The position numbers and the translations under genes were made by a program. Shown piece by piece: positions 55,180 to 64,000 of a stretch of 64,000 nt of DNA. Position 1 is the stretch's first letter. Every line of letters begins with the position of its first letter. This stretch comes from Pleurocapsa sp. PCC 7319 (GTDB taxonomy: Bacteria; Cyanobacteriota; Cyanobacteriia; Cyanobacteriales; Xenococcaceae), in assembly GCF_000332195.1 (NCBI RefSeq), contig NZ_KB235922.1, positions 5,553,322 through 5,617,321 on the forward strand, read 5' to 3'. The notes under the pieces are model-generated. The model did not search any database and had not been told where the DNA came from. It was given only the letters and a program-made list of their open reading frames with translations.

Positions 55180-55860
55180 ATGAAAACTATTATTTACAAT
55201 TTATATTTGACGATTCTTAAACCTACTTTGGGAGGTATCGCTGTTCTGATACTAGTGTCTGGCTGTGGTGCGAATGAAAACCTAAAGTCATCAACTTCTG
55301 AAGTAGAAGAAGGGGTTGATATTAATAAAGACCCTTTATCAGCTATTCAAAAAGTAGTTAAGTTAGGTGAAAACGCTAGTAATATTCAGCAAGAAATAGC
55401 CAACAAAGAACCTGTAGAACCAATTACTTTTAAAGAACTACTTAAGTATTTACCTCAAGCACCAAAAGGTTGGCAAGCAGATAAACCCAAAGGGGAAACA
55501 AATTCTTTTGGTAACTATAGTATTACCCAAGTTAATCAAAGATATTCTCGAGGGGATAAAAAAATGACCGTTAGTATATTTGATTGGGCTTTTAATTCTG
55601 CTTTGTACGTACCTTTTTTATTAACTACAGAATTTAGTCAAGAATCAACTGAAGGCTATAATAAGGGGATTAAAATAGGTAATATTCCAGGAAGAGAAGA
55701 ATATTCTTACTCTAGTAAGCAAGGAACTTTAAACTTGCTAGTTAACAACCGATTTTTTGTGCAAATTGAGGGCAATAATATTGAAGACAGTGAATTGCAA
55801 GAATGGTGGCAACTATTTGATCAAAAGTCTTTAACTAAAATTAGTAAAAAGCAATCTTAG
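55180..55860 (+). CDS. lipoprotein of unknown function
   Basis: The 226-residue protein has a lipoprotein signal ending in the lipobox LVSGC. After a polar linker comes a compact domain of about 140 residues (FKELLKYLPQAPKGWQADKPKGETNSFGNYSITQVNQRY; GNIPGREEYSYSSKQGTLNLLVNNRFFVQIEG), which looks beta-rich. I do not recognise a named family. It converges with the Ser/Thr kinase gene, with only 5 bases between the two stop codons, and diverges from the receptor gene with a 209-bp spacer. Confidence 0.6.
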   Translation: MKTIIYNLYLTILKPTLGGIAVLILVSGCGANENLKSSTSEVEEGVDINKDPLSAIQKVVKLGENASNIQQEIANKEPVEPITFKELLKYLPQAPKGWQADKPKGETNSFGNYSITQVNQRYSRGDKKMTVSIFDWAFNSALYVPFLLTTEFSQESTEGYNKGIKIGNIPGREEYSYSSKQGTLNLLVNNRFFVQIEGNNIEDSELQEWWQLFDQKSLTKISKKQS

Positions 55861-55865
55861 TATTA

Positions 55866-57266
55866 TCAATATTTACTTTCTTTTTTTTCATATTTAGCTA
55901 ATAAATTAGTAGCAATTTCATACCAGATTTGGCGATAGCTTCGATGTTTATTTTTGTCGGTTAGCTGTACACCTTCTAATTCTGGATATTGCTGGTGAAA
56001 AATAGTGTCTACTTGTCTATAAAAAGCTCCAGCATCAAGGTTTAAAGCTTGAATTTGCTGGTATATTTCCTGTTGTAATGTTTGTTCACTTTGACTAAGA
56101 GAAGTATTGGATACGCTAGTATCGGAGTTAGAATTACCATCCTGAGGAATTTTGGTTTTGATCACCGCAAAACTAATTAAACCAGGAATAAAAATTACTC
56201 CCGCAGTAATTAATCCCCAATGCCAGGTCTTAATTTTTTTCAGCTCTTCCCGAGTGGGAATATGAGTAACCTGGTGGGTAATAGTCATAGCTTTAGTAGA
56301 TATACGGGAAATATGGCTATGGATTTGAGAGGCAAAACTAGTAGGAGATGTCGTGTTTTCTAGGTTCCCTGGTGCAACTATTAAAGTACGTACACGAGAG
56401 ATAAAACTATTAACCCGAGAATTGTTTTCTTTACTCAACTGCTGGTGAACTTTGTCCGCCGATTGATAGCGATCGCAAGGTCGATAAGCCAGCATTTTAT
56501 TTAAGATTTTTTTGAGTGAAGAACTGACTTTAAGCTCTGATTCCCAGTTCCATTTCCCTTGATGACTGTCGTATAAATCCTCGGGCTGTTTGCCAGTTAA
56601 CAAAACTACTGCCGTAGCTGCTAATGAATACAGATCGCTACAGGGAAAAGCTTGACCACGACGTAGTTGTTCATCTGGAGAGTAACCTTTTTTGCCAATC
56701 AAAGTAAGCGACTGTCCGGTTGATTTTGACACAGCGTTAGCGGCTAACTTGACACAGCCAAAATCAATTAACACAGTTTTGCCGTCTACTTCCCGACGAA
56801 TTAAATTATCGGGGGAGATATCACGATGAATTAACTGAGAGTCATGAATATAATCTAATACAGGAAGAATATCCCACATCATATTCGTAACTTCAGTTTC
56901 AGTTAATTGACCCTTTCGTTTAAGTAATTCCCAATAACTTTCCCCTTCAATATATTCTTGAACCAGAAACAGCGATCGCTTTCCATCAACCCGAGTTTGT
57001 AAGAGAGCCTCAAATTTAGGAATTTGTTTATGCTGAAGTTTATAGAGAATTCCTGCTTCCCGTTCAAATAAATCTTCTGCTTGGCGTAATTCGCGATCGC
57101 TTTCTACTTGGGGAGCAAATTCCTTGAGGACACATAATTCTCGGTAACGATGTGTATCTTCAGCTAAATAAGCTCTGCCAAAGCCTCCTCTACCAACCTG
57201 TTTGACAATTCGGTAACGGTTATTGAGGATGATTCCATCGCGCAAAGTAGCCGAAGTTCTAGACAT
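55866..57266 (-). CDS. transmembrane serine/threonine protein kinase
   Basis: A Hanks-type kinase of 466 residues with all key motifs: glycine loop VGRGGFGRAYLAED, Lys in CVLKEF, catalytic HRDISPDNLI, DFG in LIDFGCVKL and a GKKGYSPDEQ activation region. A juxtamembrane stretch of about 75 residues, one helix (about 343-364, WGLITAGVIFIPGLISFAVI) and an external tail of about 100 residues follow. The external tail has a C-terminal domain (YRQVDTIFHQQYPELEGVQLTD) that may be a sensor. It is convergent with the lipoprotein gene. Confidence 0.92.
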   Translation of the reverse strand: MSRTSATLRDGIILNNRYRIVKQVGRGGFGRAYLAEDTHRYRELCVLKEFAPQVESDRELRQAEDLFEREAGILYKLQHKQIPKFEALLQTRVDGKRSLFLVQEYIEGESYWELLKRKGQLTETEVTNMMWDILPVLDYIHDSQLIHRDISPDNLIRREVDGKTVLIDFGCVKLAANAVSKSTGQSLTLIGKKGYSPDEQLRRGQAFPCSDLYSLAATAVVLLTGKQPEDLYDSHQGKWNWESELKVSSSLKKILNKMLAYRPCDRYQSADKVHQQLSKENNSRVNSFISRVRTLIVAPGNLENTTSPTSFASQIHSHISRISTKAMTITHQVTHIPTREELKKIKTWHWGLITAGVIFIPGLISFAVIKTKIPQDGNSNSDTSVSNTSLSQSEQTLQQEIYQQIQALNLDAGAFYRQVDTIFHQQYPELEGVQLTDKNKHRSYRQIWYEIATNLLAKYEKKESKY

Positions 57267-57422
57267 ACCTAGCTCTTATACTTCCAGAAAATAAGCATAT
57301 TGTAGCAACGGTTTTAAATAATCAACAACGAAGAATAAGTTTAAGGATATAAATACAATTTACTTTAATTACGTATAATCTTTGAGATGGTAAAAATCAG
57401 TGAACTTCTCACTACTTTATTT

Positions 57423-58523
57423 ATGGCAAACGTCAGTCTACAAGGAATTACTCGTCAATTTGGCAATGTTACGGCAATTGAAGATATTACCTTTGAAGTT
57501 CCTGATCATGCTTTTTGGGTATTAGTAGGTCCCTCAGGTTGTGGTAAATCAACAATTTTGAGGACAATCGCTGGCTTAGAATCAATTACCAAAGGCAAAC
57601 TTTATATTGGCGAGCAATTAGTTAATAATATACCTGCACGACAGCGAGATGTGGCGATGGTATTTCAGAATTATGCTCTCTATCCCCACATGACCGTAGC
57701 TGAAAACCTCGCTTTCGGCTTAAAAATGCGTCGAGAATCCCCTCAAGCGATCGCCACAAGAATTCAGACAGTAGCCCGCTCTCTAGATATTGAACATTTA
57801 TTGAAACGCAAGCCCAAACAGCTATCTGGGGGACAACAGCAGCGAGTAGCCTTGGGACGAGCGATCGCCCGTCAACCTCAAGTATTTTTACTAGATGAAC
57901 CTTTATCCAATCTAGATGTTCAACTACGGGACGACACCAGAGCCGAACTAAAGCAGTTACACCAAAACATTGGTATTACAACAATTTACGTTACCCACAA
58001 TCAAGTAGAAGCGATGACTTTAGCAGATCAGGTGGTGGTACTAAAAGATGGCAAAATACAGCAAATAGGCAGTCCTCAAACTGTATACGCTCATCCTGCC
58101 AATAGAATGGTGGCTAGTTTTTTAGGCAATCCACCGATGAATATCTTGCCTGTAATCTACGATAGTGATTGTTTAATCATTGGTCATCAGCAATCTATAT
58201 CCTTAAAGTCTGCTCTTAGGCAGCAAATAAACCCTTCCCAGGGACAACGATTTGACCTTGGCATTCGTCCCGAACATATCACTCTAAATCATTCTGAGTT
58301 AACTAGTAATGACCAAGACTCGCTGAAATTGGAAGTAAATGTTGTGGAGCCGTTAGGCAGAGAAACTTTAATTAAAGCAATGATTCCAGAAACTAATTTA
58401 GAACTTAATTTGCTAGCAGATGCTAACTGGCAGGGCAAACAAGGCGATCGCATCTCCGTAAAATTCGATTTAGAACAACTATTTATCTTTGAGCCGAATA
58501 GTGGCCTCTTAATTAACAATTAA
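57423..58523 (+). CDS. MalK/UgpC-type ABC transporter ATPase
   Basis: The 366-residue ATPase of a sugar-type importer has Walker A GPSGCGKST, the signature LSGGQQQRVALGRA, Walker B VFLLDEPLSNLD and the H-loop VTHNQ. A C-terminal OB/TOBE regulatory domain (FDLGIRPEHITL) follows. I chose ATG 57423, giving the usual MANVSLQGITRQFG start, rather than 57387. No permease or binding-protein gene is adjacent. Such shared ATPases serve several sugar importers in other bacteria, so it could power the orphan binding proteins at 11719-16037, but nothing in the sequence proves that link. It is 11 bases upstream of the amidase. Confidence 0.9.
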   Translation: MANVSLQGITRQFGNVTAIEDITFEVPDHAFWVLVGPSGCGKSTILRTIAGLESITKGKLYIGEQLVNNIPARQRDVAMVFQNYALYPHMTVAENLAFGLKMRRESPQAIATRIQTVARSLDIEHLLKRKPKQLSGGQQQRVALGRAIARQPQVFLLDEPLSNLDVQLRDDTRAELKQLHQNIGITTIYVTHNQVEAMTLADQVVVLKDGKIQQIGSPQTVYAHPANRMVASFLGNPPMNILPVIYDSDCLIIGHQQSISLKSALRQQINPSQGQRFDLGIRPEHITLNHSELTSNDQDSLKLEVNVVEPLGRETLIKAMIPETNLELNLLADANWQGKQGDRISVKFDLEQLFIFEPNSGLLINN

Positions 58524-58534
58524 CAATTTTCTCT

Positions 58535-59950
58535 ATGTCTTCCAAAAACCATCTTGATTTAGCCTTCACCCCAGCACTAGAACAAGCAAAATTAATTCGC
58601 GATCGCCAAATTACTCCCTTAGAGTTGACTCAATTATATTTATCGCGAATCGAAAAATATGATTCTCAGTTGGGTTGTTTTTATCATGTCGCCCATGAAA
58701 GTGCGATCGCCGATGCTCAACAAAAAACTGAGCAGCTAGCTCAAACGTCAGACACTAGGAAGCTGCCGCCATTTTTTGGTGTACCCATCGGGATTAAAGA
58801 TCTTAAATCTGTCGCTGATATGCCAATATCCTATGGTGTACCAGCACTCAAAGAGCAAATTGCCACTTTTGATGAAGGAGTAGTAACTAAAATAAAGCAG
58901 GCAGGGTTTATTATTTTGGGTAAGACGGCAGCTGCTCAACTAGGTTCTTTCCCCTATACAGAACCAGAGGGTTTTGCACCGACTCGTAATCCTTGGAATC
59001 GAGACTATACACCTGGTGGCTCTAGTGGTGGTTCTTCTGCTGCGGTTGCTGCTGGCTTATGTCCTATTGCTCTGGGAGGAGATGGCGGTGGCTCAATTAG
59101 AGGTCCTGCAGCTTGTTGCAATTTGGTAGGAATTAAACCAAGTCGGGGCAGAATTTCCATGGCTCCTGTAGGCGATCGCATAAGTGGACTAGGAACTCAT
59201 GGTGTTTTAGCTCGTACTGTCGCCGATGCTGCGGCGTTTTTAGATGTTACTGCTGGCTACATAACAGGCGATCCTTATTGGCTACCTAATCCAGAAATTC
59301 CTTTTGTTGAGGCTACTCAACAGACATTGCCCCCTTTAAAGATTGGCTTTATTACTTCTTTATTACCTCTGGGTAAACCTACACCAGAATATCAACAAAG
59401 TGTAGCTACTATAGTCAAACAATTGGAAGCTTTAAGCCATACAATTATTCCTCAGGAAATCGATCTAACTTCTTTAATTAAACCTTTTACTACCGTTTGG
59501 GCGACAGCAGTTGCCTCTTCAGGAATTCCTTTAGAGGCATTAAGCCCGATGAATCAGTGGGTAAATACTCAATCTGGTACTGCTGGAGAATATCTACAAG
59601 CGGTGACTCAAATGCAATTATTTGCCAGGCGGTTAGTGAGTTTGTTTACTCAACTTGATGTCTTAGTCGCACCAACCTATATGCACCCAGCCATCAAGAT
59701 TGGTGAGTGGGCAGATTTAAGCCCAGAAGATACTTTTCAAAATATTGTTAATTGGATTTTTCCTTGTCCACCCTTTAACGTTACAGGTCAACCTGTGGTA
59801 AACATTCCTGCGGGATTTGATAATAATAATGTCCCTTTGGGAGTACAACTAGTTGGCAAACCCAACGACGAGGCAACAATCATTAGTTTGGCATTTCAAC
59901 TAGAACAAGCTCAACCTTGGAGTCTAATGCGTCCAGAGAAATTTGCTTAA
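58535..59950 (+). CDS. amidase-signature enzyme
   Basis: The 471-residue protein has the Ser-cisSer-Lys triad region: GVPIGIKDLKSVADMP (Lys), TPGGSSGGSSAAVAAG and GDGGGSIRGPAACCNLVG. It hydrolyses an amide or, as GatA, works on Glu-tRNA; the absence of gatB/gatC nearby and the divergent C-terminus favour a general amidase. It probably shares a transcript with the ATPase gene 11 bases upstream. A long heptamer array begins 14 bases after its stop codon. Confidence 0.85.
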   Translation: MSSKNHLDLAFTPALEQAKLIRDRQITPLELTQLYLSRIEKYDSQLGCFYHVAHESAIADAQQKTEQLAQTSDTRKLPPFFGVPIGIKDLKSVADMPISYGVPALKEQIATFDEGVVTKIKQAGFIILGKTAAAQLGSFPYTEPEGFAPTRNPWNRDYTPGGSSGGSSAAVAAGLCPIALGGDGGGSIRGPAACCNLVGIKPSRGRISMAPVGDRISGLGTHGVLARTVADAAAFLDVTAGYITGDPYWLPNPEIPFVEATQQTLPPLKIGFITSLLPLGKPTPEYQQSVATIVKQLEALSHTIIPQEIDLTSLIKPFTTVWATAVASSGIPLEALSPMNQWVNTQSGTAGEYLQAVTQMQLFARRLVSLFTQLDVLVAPTYMHPAIKIGEWADLSPEDTFQNIVNWIFPCPPFNVTGQPVVNIPAGFDNNNVPLGVQLVGKPNDEATIISLAFQLEQAQPWSLMRPEKFA

Positions 59951-60613
59951 AGTATTTTAGGTGATGGCTAATGGCTAATGGCTAATGGCTAATGGCTAAT
60001 GGCTAATGGCTAATGGCTAATGGCTAATGGCTAATGGCTAATGGCTAATGGCTAATGGCTAATGGCTAATGGCTAATGGCTAATGGCTAATGGCTAATGG
60101 CTAATGGCTAATGGCTAATGGCTAATGGCTAATGGCTAATGGCTAATGGCTAATGGCTAATGGCTAATGGCTAATGGCTAATGGCTAATGGCTAATGGCT
60201 AATGGCTAATGGCTAATGGCTAATGGCTAATGGCTAATGGCTAATGGCTAATGGCTAATGGCTAATGGCTAATGGCTAATGGCTAATGGCTAATGGCTAA
60301 TGGCTAATGCTTAATAGCTAATGGCTAATGGCTAATGGCTAATGGCTAATGGCTAATGGCTAATGGCTAATGGCTAATGGCTAATGGCTAATGGCTAATG
60401 GCTAATGCTTAATAGCTAATGGCTAATGGCTAATGGCTAATGGCTAATGGCTAATGGCTAATGCTTAATGGCTAGTATAATATTTGCTAGAATTTGGACA
60501 TCCTTGGCAGGGAGCTATGGGAATCTAAAAAACTGTTATTCCTATAGCTTTAGTTTTAAATCAAACCGTTCATCTAAATTTCGAACTCCGAACTAAGAAT
60601 TCCGAATTCAAGT
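59951..60613. other. intergenic region dominated by a 511-bp heptamer array
   Basis: Only 14 bases separate the amidase stop from the array, and about 140 bases lie between the array and the next (minus-strand) stop codon. That last part contains a degenerate gaactcc/gaattcc repeat. Confidence 0.9.
59964..60474. repeat. 73-unit ATGGCTA heptanucleotide array
   Basis: Exactly 73 units of 7 bp without any indel: 68 are ATGGCTA, three are ATGCTTA (60307, 60405, 60461) and two are ATAGCTA (60314, 60412). The variant pair ATGCTTA-ATAGCTA occurs twice, 98 bp (14 units) apart, and a lone ATGCTTA comes 8 units later, so a higher-order duplication is superimposed. Every 21 bp the forward strand carries an ATG and a TAA in all three frames, so it cannot encode a protein. 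Confidence 0.98.
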
Positions 60614-63445
60614 TTACTGAACTTGAACTCGAAAACGAATATACCCATAAGAGTCCGATGGTGTTCCCGAACCAGTGGCAGATGGTAGAGGATTATCCAG
60701 TTCTACCACTACCGCCCCAGTATTATTATTACTATCTACTGAAACTAGGTTGCCTGTACTAGAGTCTATTTTTTGGCAGAATGTTGGTGGCTCGGTATTG
60801 GGACTGTAAAATTGCCCTTGATCGTCATTAGCAATATTGGATAAGTCTTCAGTCGTGCCATCGAAAAATAAACTAATACCTATATCATTACCAAAATTAT
60901 TTTCGACAAAGCTCATATTGTCTGGAACTACATCACAAATTTTGACATTACTAACTTCTCCAGTGCCGTTAGATAAAAAATAAATTGTATATTCTACTTC
61001 GTCACCTGGTTGCGCATCGGAAACGTTGATTTGTCCTTGCAAAAAGTTGTTCTCCCAATTAGGGTTGTCATCCTCACTATCAGGATCGCCGTCATCAACT
61101 ACAGTAGTGAAATCGATGCTATTGGGGTTGGGCACAAGGTTAGTAATACGTTTGACGAGGATTAAATTAGGGTTGCCATTGTTGTTAGTACCAACACTAG
61201 TGGTTCTTTCAGTTGAATTAATTATCGACGTATCACTGTCAATAGTTTCCAAGAAGTTAGCGCAACGAACACTAGCACTATCAGGATCACTTTCATCAAT
61301 AGTCGTTTTTTCCCAACAAGCACTGGTATTACCATCAATACCATTAGGAGTCAGACTTATAGACTGTCCAGTAATAGAAGTGCTACCGCGTTTATCTAAT
61401 TTATCTTCATAGGTATTATCCCACTGACTCCATAAACCGGGTTCCGAATCAGGTCTAGCATTAATTGCTGTACTACTGCTGGTGTTTCGACCATAAGCGA
61501 TATAATCGATCAGCTCTGTGTTGGCATCATAAAGCCAAACATCGTCTCCATTATTGTTAAGTTTAGGATCTACATTTAACCAAGCTTGAAAAGTAGCTCC
61601 AGTAGCATTATTTACTGAATTGCTTTGACTACCAATCCAAACAACCGCATATTGCCCTGGTTCGAGACTCAAATTACCAGATTCAGTAATACCATTGCCA
61701 AAAGTATAGAATTTATCGCTACCAGCAAAATTTTCATCGTCTGCATTAGGATTTCCTGTGGCTAATAAATTTCCATCAAAGAGTTTTAAGCCACTAAGAT
61801 TGATCGTTCCATTTGAAGCATTAAACAGTTCGATAAATTCATCGTTGCCACTCGCCCCATTTCTTGTCTGAGCATATAGGACTTCGTTGATAATTAAATT
61901 TCCTGCTAATGGGGAAACGGGAAAAGGATTGACTATCAGATCGTCATCAAGGTTTTCGGCATTGATATTATTTTCGTTACTTATGTTGCTGCTATCATTC
62001 GTGTAAGTAGTAGTAGAGGCAACATCTCGGTTTGAAGTTACTTTTACGATAATCTGGCAATTAGTCTCGCCTGAAGCTAATGAACCTCCGGTTAAGGTAA
62101 TTCCCGTATCATCGATATCATCATTTATGTCAATTGTTGTCCCTGAAGAGTTCGTAAGAGTACCATTGCAAGTGTTCTCAATATCATTGTCTGCAATGAT
62201 GACATTTGTGGGAAATTCGTCGGTAAAGTTAATATCACTTCTCGCGGGATTACCAGCTATGTTAGTTATGTTAAAGGTAAGAGTAGAAACTTCAGTGGGA
62301 ACGATAGTATCTGGATCGAATACTTTAGTCAAACTACCCAGGGAATCGTAGCCAAAATTTTGATCACTTGTGGTTGAACCACCAGTAACAGATATTCCAG
62401 TCAGAGGATTAGTGGTGCCAATGGGATTACCCAAACCGTCATCATTGGGTACGAGAACTTGATAGTTACTACTAGCCGGAATATTGAGAAAGCTATACGC
62501 ACCATCCGAATTAGCTTGTCGCGAGACGATAACATCATCGTTTGTATCCGCTGTTCCTTGAGTATCGATTAAACGAACTGTTAAACCAGCAGATAATCCT
62601 GCTTCCCCTGAATCAAAATTGTCATTACTATTGCTATCGTAATATAGAGTTCCTTCGAGATTACCTACTGAAGGCAAATCACATCCTTCTAGAGCGACAT
62701 CATCTATGGCGAGATCGTTACCAAATCCACCTAGTTTATTATTGCGAATAACGAAACGAGCAGAAGTTGCAGAACCAGTATTAAATAAGAATGCAAATTG
62801 ATTCCAAGTAGGCTCTGTTGATTCGGGAATATCACCCGAACTAAAGCGAACTTCGATTTCCTGATCCTCATCTATCGTTCCATCATCATCATCATCAATT
62901 CCTGTTAAATCAATACCAAAAGAAACATTGGGATCGATATGACCACTTGGATCATCCTCCACTGTATTTAAAACATACGCTGTAAATGTGTAGTTGGTGT
63001 TAGGTGTTAATCCCGATATTACACTGCTTTGAATCATTTCTGTATCTACAATCTGATTGTTGGCATTAATAACCAAAAAACGATCAGTGGCAGTACCTGT
63101 AGTGTGTCCAGAAAAAGGATGCCAACTACCAAATCCTTCAACAGTAGTCTGAGTTGAAACAGTATATTCTCCATCCTGAGGAGGATAATCGGGATCATAA
63201 ATATATGTAGTCAAATTAGATGGTGATAATTCAAAAGTTTGATCTGCCGCAGTTCCTTCCCCAAAAGTTCCGCCGTCTGCCTCTGTAAACAAGTTTGCCG
63301 TGTTTATTGTACCGCCAATACTTTCGCAATAAGATTCTACGTGCTCAGCAGAAACAGATTTGGCTTTAACCGAAGTTAAAAATAAAGTAATAGTTCCAAT
63401 CAAAAAAGCCAGTAAATAATTGGTGGAATTTTTGTCTAAAACCAT
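60614..63445 (-). CDS. secreted multidomain surface protein (SdrD-like, DUF11-like, lamin-tail)
   Basis: The 943-residue protein starts with a signal peptide (YLLAFLIGTITLFLTSVKAKSVSA) and appears to be secreted. Seen in order are a carbohydrate-binding-like beta domain (about 60-250), an SdrD B-type repeat (LEGTLYYDSNSNDNFDSGEAGLS), a DUF11/isopeptide-like module (VPTEVSTLTFNITNIAGNPARSDINF), a lamin-tail domain (NLIINEVLYAQTRNGASGNDEFIELFNAS) and a final DUF11-like domain (GDEVEYTIYFLSNGTGEVSNVKICDVVPDN). It ends YIRFRVQVQ. Probably a cell-surface or matrix protein. A tandem paralogue lies upstream on the same strand. Confidence 0.8.
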   Translation of the reverse strand: MVLDKNSTNYLLAFLIGTITLFLTSVKAKSVSAEHVESYCESIGGTINTANLFTEADGGTFGEGTAADQTFELSPSNLTTYIYDPDYPPQDGEYTVSTQTTVEGFGSWHPFSGHTTGTATDRFLVINANNQIVDTEMIQSSVISGLTPNTNYTFTAYVLNTVEDDPSGHIDPNVSFGIDLTGIDDDDDGTIDEDQEIEVRFSSGDIPESTEPTWNQFAFLFNTGSATSARFVIRNNKLGGFGNDLAIDDVALEGCDLPSVGNLEGTLYYDSNSNDNFDSGEAGLSAGLTVRLIDTQGTADTNDDVIVSRQANSDGAYSFLNIPASSNYQVLVPNDDGLGNPIGTTNPLTGISVTGGSTTSDQNFGYDSLGSLTKVFDPDTIVPTEVSTLTFNITNIAGNPARSDINFTDEFPTNVIIADNDIENTCNGTLTNSSGTTIDINDDIDDTGITLTGGSLASGETNCQIIVKVTSNRDVASTTTYTNDSSNISNENNINAENLDDDLIVNPFPVSPLAGNLIINEVLYAQTRNGASGNDEFIELFNASNGTINLSGLKLFDGNLLATGNPNADDENFAGSDKFYTFGNGITESGNLSLEPGQYAVVWIGSQSNSVNNATGATFQAWLNVDPKLNNNGDDVWLYDANTELIDYIAYGRNTSSSTAINARPDSEPGLWSQWDNTYEDKLDKRGSTSITGQSISLTPNGIDGNTSACWEKTTIDESDPDSASVRCANFLETIDSDTSIINSTERTTSVGTNNNGNPNLILVKRITNLVPNPNSIDFTTVVDDGDPDSEDDNPNWENNFLQGQINVSDAQPGDEVEYTIYFLSNGTGEVSNVKICDVVPDNMSFVENNFGNDIGISLFFDGTTEDLSNIANDDQGQFYSPNTEPPTFCQKIDSSTGNLVSVDSNNNTGAVVVELDNPLPSATGSGTPSDSYGYIRFRVQVQ

Positions 63446-63622
63446 AGTCTATTATTCCTGCAAAATTACTGTACTAGCTATAAATCATCATTCTGCTCCT
63501 CAAAAATGATGTTTGCTTTTATTTTGATGTTCGTTATCAGCAAATTTATCTCTATCTGTCAAAAATCACCTCAGAAAAATGACTTAAAAATTCTTTAACT
63601 GGAATTGCAGAAAAATTATTTC

Positions 63623-64000
63623 TCACTGAACTTGCACCCGAAAACGAATAAATCCATAATAACTAAAGGGATTTTCAGGTTCATTAGCTGTTGGCAAAGA
63701 ACTTCCTAAATCGACAACAACCGCACCGTTAATATTATTAGCTCCATTAACATCAATTAAACTGGGAGGATTACCAGAATCGACTTTTTTGCATAAGCCA
63801 TTTGGAGGATTAGTACCTGCTTCATAGAAATTGCCTTGATCATCTCCAACCAAATTGGAGAAAGTTTGATTGGGAGTAGTCGGTAAATTTGTCTCATCTA
63901 AGGCTAATGCGATACCAAACTCGAAATCATAGCTATTTTGTACAAAAGTTGTATTGTCTGGGATAACGTCACAAATACTGACGTTTTCTGCATCACCATC
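63623..64000 (-). CDS. paralogous secreted protein, 3' end only (runs off window)
   Basis: The minus-strand frame is open from its stop at 63623 to the window edge, so only about the last 125 residues are present. They include SICDVIPDNTTFVQNSY, DDQGNFYEAGTNPPNGLCKKVDS and the terminal YYGFIRFRVQVQ, closely matching the C-terminal DUF11-like domain of the neighbour (KICDVVPDNMSFVENNF; DDQGQFYSPN; YGYIRFRVQVQ). The codon at 63851-63853 is not the true start. The two genes are a tandem duplication separated by about 180 bases. Confidence 0.8.
   Translation of the reverse strand, partial: DGDAENVSICDVIPDNTTFVQNSYDFEFGIALALDETNLPTTPNQTFSNLVGDDQGNFYEAGTNPPNGLCKKVDSGNPPSLIDVNGANNINGAVVVDLGSSLPTANEPENPFSYYGFIRFRVQVQ

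Noticed and set aside
59964-60474. Could the long repeat be a CRISPR array or a coding repeat?
   Set aside because: There are no unique spacers, the period is only 7 bp, and every frame has stop codons each 21 bp.
61026-61412. 128-codon plus-strand frame inside the large secreted-protein gene
   Set aside because: Low-complexity Ser/Leu/Val translation with no family features, fully covered by a convincing minus-strand gene.

Overview
The window is a chromosomal segment from a cyanobacterium. The octamer GCGATCGC (HIP1) recurs throughout, and the genes include a bilin-binding-type phycobiliprotein homologue, Ycf39, a fused CbiG/CobJ protein, an SLH/OprB porin and a DUF3598 protein. The DNA is AT-rich, and many intergenic spacers carry 7-bp tandem repeats of the kind common in filamentous and pleurocapsalean/chroococcalean cyanobacteria. 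I cannot place the genus from sequence alone.

Layout. 1-8437 is mostly housekeeping: the 3' end of rpsA, a HAD phosphatase, metK, a small secreted protein, cbiG-cobJ, a divergent pair (phycobiliprotein-like gene and HEAT-repeat gene) and ycf39. 8438-16578 is accessory: a GNAT, a CNT nucleoside transporter, a pentapeptide protein, and a tandem array of three sugar-type solute-binding lipoproteins plus a truncated fourth copy, with no permease nearby. 16622-25062 holds the SPFH/NfeD pair, a Helicobacter-type malate:quinone oxidoreductase, a decayed GNAT pseudogene, a VanZ-LamG membrane protein, DUF3598 and dnaG.

25152-31518 (minus strand) is the most interesting block: a small unknown protein, a membrane-anchored receptor (Cys-rich cytosolic N-terminus, TM, TPR-like segment, type I periplasmic-binding domain), a membrane vWA protein and a 1042-residue tubulin/FtsZ-like GTPase. 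Divergent from it are a STAND ATPase (HTH, NB-ARC, 14 WD40 repeats) and an unrecognised 397-residue protein. These look like one sensing and membrane-remodelling or conflict module, but that function is inferred.

36636-44431 holds a GGDEF-EAL-GGDEF protein, an iron-type porin flanked by CRP-like sites, and a group of a possible heme-oxygenase-like diiron protein, a fatty-acid desaturase and a PQ-loop-like membrane protein. 44644-57266 is a signalling island: two hybrid histidine kinases (with a remnant of a duplicated kinase between them), a lone receiver, an RsbU-like PP2C phosphatase, an RsbW-like ATPase, a STAS protein, a second membrane-anchored binding-protein receptor, a lipoprotein and a Ser/Thr kinase. 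57423-59950 carries an orphan MalK-type ATPase and an amidase. 59964-60474 is an uninterrupted array of 73 heptamers. The window ends in two tandem secreted SdrD/DUF11/lamin-tail-like proteins, the last cut by the window edge. I found no tRNA, rRNA, CRISPR array or complete insertion sequence.
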